Shown: positions 33,356-42,608 of the stretch, one piece after another
Layout: each line of letters starts with the position of its first letter
How positions within the stretch are numbered: the first letter of the stretch is position 1
Source of the DNA: Magnaporthiopsis rhizophila
Taxonomy: Eukaryota; Ascomycota; Sordariomycetes; Magnaporthales; Magnaporthaceae
Length of the DNA: 64,000 nucleotides
Assembly (NCBI GenBank): GCA_003049465.1
Contig: PYSS01000016.1
Location: 124,001-188,000 of the forward strand
Direction of reading: 5' to 3'
The notes under the pieces: model-generated
Seen by the model: only the letters and a program-made list of their open reading frames with translations
Database searches by the model: none
What the model was told of the DNA's origin: nothing
Program-made: the position numbers and the translations under genes

Positions 33356-33656
33356 CTAGCGTTCGCTTCGTTTCTTTCTTATGTTCGGCGCGTGTGTCCA
33401 AGCTTTCTCCAATATGTAGAGGACGCCCCTTTTAGATACCAGAGTCTTGTTCCAATCCAGCCTATTATGAATTTTTAGGAGATTTATCTATCATTTGGCG
33501 CCGTGGTGATGATGTTGTCTGAGCAACTGGCTTTGTTGGTCTGCCCGTTCCGCTGTGGAGGGGTAAAAATGGCGGTCCCCAAGTCACCCCAATCGCGGAC
33601 ACCGCTCGATCTGATCTAGAGACTGGGACGACTAAGCACCCCATCACCAATAAAAA
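33356..33656. other. Intergenic region upstream of tRNA-Gly
   Basis: Nothing recognised. Confidence 0.5.
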
Positions 33657-33727
33657 GCGTGTGTGGTTTAAGGGTAAAATCCATCGTTGCCATCGATGGG
33701 CTCCCGGTTCGAGTCCGGGCACACGCA
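33657..33727 (+). tRNA. tRNA-Gly (anticodon GCC)
   Basis: 71-nt cloverleaf. The acceptor stem is GCGTGTG with CACACGC and discriminator A. The anticodon stem CATCG/CGATG carries loop TTGCCAT, giving anticodon GCC at 34-36. The T arm is CCCGG-TTCGAGT-CCGGG. The D arm contains GGTTTAAGGGTA, as in eukaryotic tRNA-Gly. No intron. A T-rich stretch follows about 25 bp downstream. Confidence 0.93.
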
Positions 33728-34884
33728 AACTGATCTCTTTTGCTGCTTTATCGATGCCTTTTTTTTCTCTTTTTGCCTCTCCCCGCACTCTGTTTTATGC
33801 AACTCCCACCTTCAGGCCGCACAGCCACAAACTCCTCGACTCGATCCGTTTCAACCTGCCCAGTTTTTTTTTCCACAGTGATCCACCGATTCTCTATTTC
33901 TTTGCCACTTAATGGCCGGAGTACGCTGGTCCGCCGTGGAGATAACGCGCACATTATATTCCCAGTTGCACCACTGTGATCTGCGGCATCACAAACCACA
34001 TTTGCCCCGGCCGGTGGTGGCCAGATTCCGTCGCGGCTGTGTCGTTCCACACACCCAAATTTCTTCCCCAAGTGGTAGCCATTGGTTTCCCTCAGCCCCA
34101 AACTCCTGATACCAGACGCAGCGCCACATTGCTGCTCGGCTCCATTGCGGCAGCACCTGTATTGACCCTTTGTCAACGCCTCCATCATGGCCATCTACTA
34201 TGTACCTGTAGATGCCTCCTCGTCATGTCATGTCCTGCGGCTGGGCCACGATCTGATCACGGATCAATCTCCCGCGCGGATCAAGGCCGGGAGCGAACAG
34301 CATTCTAGGCACTGCCGGGCCACACACTCCACCCAGTCCCGGCCCCGGCTCTCGGTCCCATCACTCAAATCCTCACACAATGCGAATCTGGTTAATTGTT
34401 GGCCCTCACCTCCGCGCGTGGACGGCATAGACTGCATTGCATCAAACATGGACTTGGCGTTTCCGGCCAAAATCAAATTCCCACAGTGGCTATGGCGTGA
34501 CTTTGTGAATCCCTCCCACTTCGTTTGCCACGCCTGAGGCCGAATCTGCCTGCTGAGACATTACTGACCCGGGCATATGCCGATCTTGGTCCCACATCCG
34601 TCAAACATTGACCGTCCGAGAAATCGAGTCTATATGTAGAACCGCCATGGTACCAGTGCCTACTCCCACCATGGCCTCGATATATTTACCTTAGAGTGAC
34701 AGCGTAGGAGTCTCATTTCCTTCCCAACACCATCACCATCACCACGGAATCTCACTTACCACTTCACGGGCCGGCCCCCAGCTATTGTGCTATTCTCATT
34801 CCCAGCTTTTCACCCACTTTTGATCAAGCCTTCCATCCCGTTCTGTGCCCACCCCAGTGCCACATCGCCCTTGACGAGACCAAA
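33728..34884. other. Intergenic region between tRNA-Gly and the terpene-synthase-like gene
   Basis: T-rich patches follow the tRNA. A short (CAC/CAT) run lies at 34725-34745. The last 120 bp before 34885 are C-rich, like a 5' leader. No gene recognised. Confidence 0.5.
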
Positions 34885-36311
34885 ATGGCGGTCGTCGAGA
34901 ATTTCGCACCCCAGATCGTCTTCCTCCCGGACATCGACGAACCATTCCAGGACCACCACGCGCTCATTCCCCGGACGCCTGTTCCGACCACCTTCAACAC
35001 TAATGCCCTTCTATCACTGCCGGTCGTCGACGAAGGGGCAGATCTGGTGCGGAAATACACAGGCGAGACAGTCCATGTGCCGAACCTGATGGATTTAATG
35101 CCGGCGTGGCCCAATAAGACCCACAGCCAAGATGTGCTTGACGAGGTCACCGCCGAGATAGACGAGTGGTTGAAGACGTGAGATGCCCGATTTCTCCTGA
35201 CCAGCTTCTCCAGCTGTGCGCCGGACTCACTAACTGAAGAAAAAAAAAGTGTTAATATCCCACAGGCCAAGCAGCCGGAGAATGACGTTGCACAAAGATA
35301 CACCACACTCGCCAGCGTCTTCTACACAGACTGCTCCAAAAGGAGACTAGTCACCTTGACCAAGTACCAGTGCTGGGTAAGTCAGCACAGCATCACCATC
35401 TCTCCGGGTCCAGACACTCGCTAACAAGCGGTTGCAGAACGCCTGGTTTGGCGAGGAGATGGACCATCCAACCCACGATGCCGCAGCGATGCGCCGCCTC
35501 TGCGACCAGACCCTGCAATGCATCGACGCCTGCCTAGGCAGCTCAAAAAGCTCTAGCAGTTTAGGTCTCCCCTCATCAGCAGCTTCTCGCGCCCCACCTT
35601 CTGGCACAGTCGCGGTGCTGCAAGAGGTCCTGACCGCCATGCGCGCCGAGATGGCCACGGCCTCGGCCGAGCGGCTGCGGCGCGAGCTGCGCGACTCTGT
35701 CGAGACGGCGGCGAAAAGGCAGGCGGCGCGGCGGCACGACACGCTGCCCGATCCGTGGCACCACCTCGACGTGCGCTGCGACGACGTCGGCGCCCTGCCC
35801 AACATCACGGCCACCGAGTATGCCATGGGCTTCGGGCTGCCGGGCCCGGTGCGCTACCACGAGGCCGTCGAGACGGTCGTGCTCGAGTGCACCAGACTGG
35901 CGACGCTGGTCCACGAGGTGCTGAGCTGCCAGAAGAATTTCGTAGGTCTTTTTTTGTCTTCCCTCCTTCCTCCACTCCGCAGCTGACAGTCGTTCGCTTC
36001 GTTTCTAGCGCGACGGCAAACTGAACAACATGTGCCTCCTGCTCGCCAACGCCGAGGACATCTCGGTCAAGGCCGCCGTCGCCAAGGTCCTCGGCCTGGT
36101 CCGGAAGCACTACGAAGCCTGCGAGGCGGCCGAGGCACGGCTTCCCTGGTCAGAGGCCGACAAGCACCTCAACGATCAGATCCGCGAGTACGTCAGTGGC
36201 TGCAAGCGCCTGGCTACGGGCACAACACATTGGGCATATCTCTGCGGGCCGTATTTCGACAAGGCCAAGCTTGGTGATGACTGGGATTTGTCGTTTACGC
36301 TGGAACAGTGA
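34885..36311 (+). CDS. Class I terpene synthase-like protein with altered metal motifs, join(34885..35177,35250..35376,35438..35941,36009..36311)
   Basis: Four exons, all in phase, give 408 residues. The layout is that of fungal sesquiterpene synthases: DLMPAWPNKTH...EWLKT near 70-98, LASVFYTDCS in helix C, a first metal site after the third exon junction, and the end block RLATGTTHWAYLCGPYF. The metal motifs are changed. The position of the aspartate-rich motif reads EEMDH (146-150), and the second (NSE) motif reads HEVLSCQKN (299-307): Ser is kept but the leading Asn-Asp is His-Glu. The last motif, usually GRY or RY, reads GPYF. It may therefore bind a prenyl diphosphate poorly, or have another role. 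Intron 1 needs the acceptor after the A8 run (AAG at 35247-35249); the CAG further on breaks the frame. No other biosynthetic gene is nearby. Confidence 0.75.
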
Positions 36312-37496
36312 TGCTGTTGGTTTTTGCTTTTTCTTCAAAACCACGACGAATATCGTGGCAGCATCACAAATCAATGAAACTCTGGTGAACCAAACTGCTA
36401 CAAATATCGGGCAAACAGCGCAAAAAAATGAAGCAGAGTTGGCATCACCACCAAAAAAAGGCCTTCAACTCTCATTTAATTGTTGGTTATTGTGCCTGGG
36501 TATCTGAATATTCTCACCCGAAAACATTTCACCCCACAAATCTGGATTGAGTGCCGGCCGTGGATGCAACCTGAGCTCAGGCCCAGGCAGCCGACCGAGG
36601 GATAGGCGTCTCGCGTTGACGACATTCCAATCGACGCCCATGTCCTGAACTGTAACTCGAGGGCTATCGCCGGGCGGGACCCTTATTTAGATCAGGCCGC
36701 CACCTCCACGGTGCCGAAACCTAAAAGCATGGTTTTCCGCGTCCATGACATCCCAATCGACCACGCCGATGGGTTGGACCGTACCCTAAGGTCCATCGCT
36801 GAACAGGATCCAGTTTTGCGGGGAGCCGCCTCAACTATGGTCCGTCGTTCTTTGGAAACACAAGGATAAGCTGTTCGGCTGCGCCACCGTCTCGATCACT
36901 ACATCGCTCTCTGTTTTCAGCTTACCCTATCGTGCTCGGCGATATTAATGAGAGCATACCACAGCGGGCCTAACAGTCTCAGCAGGCCCGACCCGAGAAG
37001 CCCGCGGCTGCACCCTTAGCACCCTCCTCCGCCCTTTTTATCAACTGGGCGCGCAGCGAAGCGCGCCGTGCAACACCTGCTTTTGTACCGCAGGAGCCAC
37101 TGTGGGGTGTCTGCGGGTCGCAACACATCGTATTCCACGCTCCAAATGTTGGCGTTGGCGATCACGCCGTGCCAGGGCAGCGGAGGTGGCGCTGCGCGGG
37201 AGGCGTTAAGGGTGAAGGCAAAGACCTGGGTGGCAGCAGTGCGGTGATGCCGGTTCTCGTCGTCATCGAGGATGTCCGAGAGCTTTTTAACGCGTTTATT
37301 TCCATCATTCCAGCTTGATACCTCGGGATTCTGGCATTTCGTACATACGGCTGGGCGCAAGTGGGCCTGAAAGCGTCTTTCCCGTGCCACAGCCAGGTGG
37401 AAATAGGACGCTGAGCGCTGTGGGCCTTGGAGCGATTCTCATTGGCTTAACAACTAGCTGCCTGCGCCTCCCCGGCTGCGGCTGAGGTTCCTGGTT
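36312..37496. other. Intergenic region with nothing recognised
   Basis: A minus-strand frame at 37016-37390 begins at a non-ATG codon and has one CTKC motif, but no domain or upstream exon was found, so it is not called as a gene. Confidence 0.45.
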
Positions 37497-37730
37497 CTAC
37501 CAAGACAGGGCCATGAAGTGGGGGAACTGCCAAGCGAAGAGGAGGGCAGCGAGCCAGCCGCCGGCGCTGGAGCCGTCCGACGCAAACGGCAGCTCGCGCC
37601 AGGAGCCGTCCCCGACCGCCGACTCGCCCGCGGCCGCGGCCCAGCCCGTGAGCGGCGGGATCCCGCCCACGACGGCGACGACCCACGTATTCGCGGCCGA
37701 GAGGCTCTTTGTGGGCGTGTAGACTGCCAC
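37497..37730 (-). pseudogene. COX10: Fragment of COX10 (protoheme IX farnesyltransferase)
   Basis: A 77-residue stretch beginning AVYTPTKSLSAANTWVVAVV, continuing GGIPPLTGWAAAAG and ending GGWLAALLFAWQFPHFMALSW, matches the central part of heme O synthase: the TP-K-R/S..NT loop, the GxIPPLxGW helix and the AWQFPHFxxLSW motif. The frame stops with TAG directly after ALSW, and neither the N-terminal aspartate-rich prenyl motif nor the C-terminal helices are present around it. It is therefore a truncated duplicate. A full-length COX10 should exist elsewhere, since the gene is required for cytochrome oxidase. No introns are visible in the fragment. Confidence 0.88.
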
Positions 37731-38480
37731 TCGGCATCGTCTTCCCTTCTCTACCCTTGGCTGAACACATACCTATGCTTCCGGAAACAGACACGGAGCC
37801 ACACTATAACTCTGCCGAGTCTTTGTGCACCCCATCTCCTCCGTGCCACAATCATTAATATATTTAAGCTTTCACGTGCAGCTGCCTCGGCGTTAAAGGG
37901 ATCCAGGTGGGAGTCGGCAAACTGGGAGATATGTGGCCTGCTCTATGAACGCACTCAGGAAGGAAACCGAAGGGAGGAGAGGAGGAACGGGGGAAGTAGA
38001 ATATGGTACCGGAAGTTCCAAGCTACGGCATCTGCGGCCTGCTAAAAGCTTCAGGCCCCGGTTGACCACAGAGTTTGGCTGGTGGTGATGCCCAAAGTTG
38101 ATGGTAGCCACGAGGGTCCTTATTCAATGCATCTTAATGCGCCTCATCAAAAGCTGTTCCAGCCCGGCAAGCTGGGCAGCATAGAATTTTGTATTACTAA
38201 AGCCCACACCGGCGGCTCAGTACCAGGCAAAGTCGGAGGAACAGAGGCGTGCGGTGTGGCCCATGAATTTTCATATCCAGCCGTACCGCGGAACCTTTGA
38301 GCTGACGAGCTGATCTGCTGACTACGTAGACATTGCACTCGCTCCTTTGCAGTAACAAGAATTTGCAGCCTGCTGCCCAGAAGATGCACGAGGTTAACTG
38401 GATATTGTGAGTGATTGGAGCCTGATACCATTAAAAGTTTGATCAAGCACCTTCACAAGACCCGTCAAAGTTAATAATCC
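37731..38480. other. Intergenic region with nothing recognised
   Basis: No gene recognised between the COX10 fragment and the HET gene. Confidence 0.5.
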
Positions 38481-41400
38481 CTAAAATCCCGCCTCGCCGG
38501 CCACATAACCCATCCCGGCAGAAGAATAGCAGATAATGGCAATTCCCGCCCACAAAAAGTATTGTACGTCGGAGGAGGCGCCATAAATAATGCACCAACC
38601 GCCAGCAGTGAACCCAAAACAGCAAATGACTGGCAGAAGCAGGGAGATATAGTCGTCGTAGGTGTTGAGGAGCTTCTCCCGGTAACTCGCACCGAGGTCG
38701 AAAAGGCACCAGACGTTGTAGGCGCAGAACACGACTATGTAGGGCGCCGCCATCCAAAAATCCTTGTAGGCAAGGACCCACAGTCCTGCATAGATGACGG
38801 GGATGACCCGGAATAGGATCGAGCTGACAACCTCCACGACGCGGCGCTTGGTCTTGTCGGACTCCCACCAACGGTCCACATTCCCTCGCGTGAATAGGTT
38901 GAGGCGACGGAGGATGCCTCGCCACGCATGGCAGGCCGGCCGTTCGGTCAGCTGCAGCAAGCCCAAATAAATCATCCAATCCTCCCTGAATCTTGCCCAG
39001 CACAGGAGCAGCGCCGCCCCGATGGGGGCGCTAGGGACGTAGAAGGGGATTGCCTGCGCGGATTTGCTCTCCTCAAACGAGGACAGCTTTTCCGTCACGG
39101 ATTTCGCGTCGCGAAAACTCCCGGCCCAAAGCGTCCGCACGCCGCGCGTTATGCCGTGCGAGAAGCCTGCCAGCTCGTGAACAAAGACCACAAATCGGAG
39201 AAGGGCGACAAACAAAATGATGAAGTGGTCGAGGTCCCAGAAAACGCTGTGCGAGGTCGTGTCTGAGCCAGCAACCCCCCCCCACGAACGCCCTCAAGGA
39301 GGGATTAAGCATACCAATGAGTAGCTGAAGCAGGACCGAGATGGAGGCGGCGGCTGCGCCGCGCACCATGCCATTGTCGACGGTGCGACGGATTGGAAGA
39401 GCGACGTTGCGCTTCCATCTAATTGACGGCCAAGATTTGTCGTCGAGGTCTGTCTCAGGGACCATTCTTGGTCAGTATTTGCATTTTTGCACACTCGATG
39501 CTGAACGCTTACGTACCGATGAACACCATAGGCACCTCTCGGGATACCTCCAGATCTTCCAGCAGCGAGCAGTTCGTGTATATCGTCCCGAAGTCGTCTT
39601 CCACCCTCGTGCCGCCTACATTCTCCCACAGAACTTCCGTTTCGAATCGGAGTCTGAGTTCGCCCGAAGTCGCCGTTGCAGCCGAGAACCGAGCGCCGTG
39701 AAATGTACACGGCTTGACTCCGCATAGCTTGCTCAGCAGGAAGACCGTCTTGGAGCATGGGCCACCAACCTTTCCCGGCACGCTTGTGTCTTGACTGATG
39801 CCGTAGGTTGTCTCGTCCCCCCGGCTAGCTACCCGTAGGGCGAACTTGCTACCTTCCGGGACGCCATGGGCCACGACAAAAGAGGTGTCATTCCAGTTCT
39901 GCAACAGATACCCCTCTTGTCCCTCTGGGGTGGATTTCAGAGTGCCATAGTGCGAGTGGATGAAGGTCTGTCTCCGGTCTGCGCCGGGGATCTCAGGTTC
40001 CCACTGGCCATCCGTCGAGGTATTGGGCTGGTACAGCGATGCCAGTGGAAGATCCCCCTCCCTCCGGAGCAAGGCTTTCATCCGGTCCCCTTTAGCGAGC
40101 CCCAAGACCTCCTCGGCGCTGTTTTCCATCATGACAGCGAGGATTGCCGGTAGATCTTCGAATTTGGTGGTCGACCGGTTCACCAGGCTGTTCCAGGCTT
40201 GGGAAAATAAAGAGACGTTGGGCATTACACGTTCCTGCTCGCTATAATACTTCGCCAACCTCAGAGATGGCAGGCCGATTTGGCGGCCGAGCGATTCTTT
40301 TAGCAGTATGGATCGGTCCATAAGCTGAAAGTAGACATGTTGGCCCAGAGCGCCTTCCTGGAGAGGCCAACTCCGAGCCATCCAGGGGCTGATCCGGATG
40401 TGCAGCGCTAGAATGTCGTCGTGTTCGCCCAGCGCGGTGGATGAGAGTTGTTGGAGTTCAGTGTCGAAAACTAGGACCTTCTCCGCACCGGCGTACAATC
40501 CGGCCATGCTGTTAATCGCCGTGGCCTTGGCAGCGCTGATCCTATCCTGGTCTGCGGCGCTCGTGTCCGCGGGGATGCAGAGTGAGTCGATCCACACCAG
40601 CGCCTCACGCCGGCGCTTTTTCACGCCCACCGCCCCCAGCAGGGCTGGCACTGTCAACTCCGCGCCATAGCGGATTGCCTGGGCGACCGTGTTGATGGCC
40701 TCGTCTATGACCTCGGCAGCGGAAAAGACGGGCGCAGGCGGCATGTCGCTGACCGACTCGAGAATGTATTGCAGCTGGCATTGCGGTAAGGCGTTCCTAT
40801 CCTGGTTGCCCATGCCGCCAGCCCAGACGTGGGATATGGCGGTGAAGTTGTCGGACGCCAGGTCGCCCTTGACCGTCTTGATACGCACTTGGCCGCGGTC
40901 ATCCTCCTCGAATTTGATGAGCGCGATGCTGTCATTGGTAATGTACTTTATGACGTCTTCGAGATCGGACTTGACGAAGTGGCACCCCGGTGACCCCGCG
41001 CAGCCGTCCCTGTGCTTCGTCTCGACCCTGTCGAAGTGTTTGCATTGGCGGTCGGTGCAGGATGCATGGCGTTGGTCGCCTCGGGGCTGTGCTGCCGGCA
41101 GGAAGAGTAGACGATAGTAGTCGGTTGCGGATAGCTGCAGACGCCAGCCGAGGCTGGGGCAGCGTCCGTTCCTAAGGAGCGACCGACGAAAGGGCTCGAA
41201 GCCGGCAACTAAGCTGAAGCGGCGTAGATCCTGGTTCCCGAAGGCGCGAACGAAGCTGTCCCGGGAAGACAGCCCTCGAGCTGGTCCATTAGCACGTCGA
41301 TTGCGAACAGTACGGTGTAGGCCGGGTTCTCCCAGAAATCCAGTCCCTCGTTAACCTCCAAAGCGACGAGGTAGGCCATGACGTGCGTGTTAACGACGTC

Positions 41401-41922
41401 CCACGTTCTCCGCAGCATGTCACCACACTTGGCGTTTCGGACCTTGATGTATTCCGAGCGCACAAGGGCATAGTCCCGTCTAACGGAGAGCGACTCGGGA
41501 CCGTATCGATCATTGATCTCCCACAATCTTCTGCACCACTCGTGCGCCGTCTGCACGTCGGAGTCGTGGCAGTACGGTATGCTGCCGGGGGCTCCGGCGT
41601 CTGAAGGATCAAGCCATGCATGCAGCGCGCGTTCCACCTTTAAAGAGTCGAGCGTTGCGTGTGCCGCGTCATCCCCGCGGACAAAGTCTTCATGGCGGAC
41701 GTCGCGGCAGAGGAAGCCAGAGAGCAGGCCAAAATATAGTTGGTTCTGGAGCTTCGCGACGAAGAGGTCGACGGGATCGGCCCGGTTGTCGGTAAACCAG
41801 GCAGGCGCCTCCCTAAGCCACTGGATGAAGCCGGCGGCCGTGCACGGCGTGAGGTCCCCACAGACGTACGGAACTTGGATGTGAGGACGCCGTGGATTTC
41901 CCGGTCGCTTGATGTGGTCCAT
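38481..41922 (-). CDS. HET-domain protein with C-terminal membrane region, complement(join(38481..39262,39315..39466,39513..41208,41271..41922))
   Basis: Four exons encode about 1,093 residues. The N-terminal ~320 residues are a fungal-specific leader with Cys/His-rich segments (CTDRQCKHF, CAGSPGCHF). The HET domain follows: FTAISHVWAGGMGNQ (about 339), VWIDSLCIP (422-430) and ARSWPLQEGALG (495). After a ~300-residue middle part, the C-terminal exon carries about five hydrophobic segments (FIILFVALLRFVVFVHELAGF; VIPVIYAGLWVLAY; YIVVFCAYNVWCLF; LLLPVICCFGFTAGGW; FLWAGIAIICYSSAGMGY). HET proteins control cell death after fusion of unlike strains, and a membrane-bound form is less common. The first intron (62 bp, 41209-41270) has a weak GTCTTC donor; without it the frame has a stop, so a frameshift is the alternative. 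The other introns (46 and 52 bp) are good. It is divergent from the next HET gene. Confidence 0.8.
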
Positions 41923-42608
41923 GGCTAGGGCTTGATTCCTTCCTACGTTATAGTCGCGCCGCGAAGTTGAAGCAAAACCTGGACTTCTCTGCCATTTCTG
42001 TTAGTATAACCCCGCAGGTGAAGCGTTAAAGGTCTTTCAGCCGCAACGGAGATCCGAAAATGTCTGTGTAACGACCAATGGGTGTCGCCCACGAGAGCGA
42101 CCAGCTACGCCACATACCATTTTTTAAACGCAACTACCCCGCCCGTACTGTACGGGGTAAGCGATGCGAAAAATGGCTTTCGAAGTCTTTAAAAGTCGTG
42201 AAAGTCGGTTAAAAGTCGGTCACTAAAATTTAAAGTCAGTCACCATGGTGACTTTGACTGACTTGACTTTAAAAGTCATGACTTTGACTTTCGACTTTTG
42301 ACTTCTTTCCCAACCTTGCGCGAGCCTGAGCCGGGGCTGACGATGCTGACTAACCCGATTGGGACGCTTATCGAATGCATGCGGCTGTGCTAGTCCACGT
42401 GCACTGTTGATAGGTTTCATTTGATATGGGGTGGCTATATTGAGTGTCCTGCTGGCCGTTCTTTTCCTCGCCAATGGCCGGGCACGCCAGGCCAACCTCG
42501 GGCAGGCTGGGCTGCGAACCGGCGGAAAGCGCAAATAAACTGATCGTCTTCCCCGCTCCCTGAACACTCGACCACCTTCAATGAAGCTTGTCGGCAGTCA
42601 CATCAAAG
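41923..42608. promoter_or_regulatory. Shared divergent region of two HET genes
   Basis: 686 bp between two head-to-head HET genes. It includes the foldback AAGTC/GACTT array (42183-42306), which is the only repeat of its kind seen in the window. Confidence 0.6.
42183..42306. repeat. Foldback array of AAGTC / GACTT motifs with central palindrome
   Basis: About 13 copies of AAGTC or its complement GACTT in 124 bp. Five are in the forward sense on the left, and most are reversed on the right. A 16-bp perfect palindrome, AGTCACCATGGTGACT (42238-42253), lies at the turn. Single-strand folding of the whole array is possible. Confidence 0.85.

Noticed and set aside
34885..36311. Terpene biosynthetic gene cluster
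   Set aside because: Neighbours on both sides (tRNA, copper transporter, COX10 fragment, HET genes) are not biosynthetic.
37016..37390. Minus-strand frame of 124 codons with a CTKC motif
   Set aside because: No ATG at its start, no domain, and no splice partner found; not enough to call a gene.
40948..41208. Separate small gene antisense or in another frame within the HET gene
   Set aside because: Ser/Pro-rich shadow; the HET frame continues through here with a Cys/His-rich segment.
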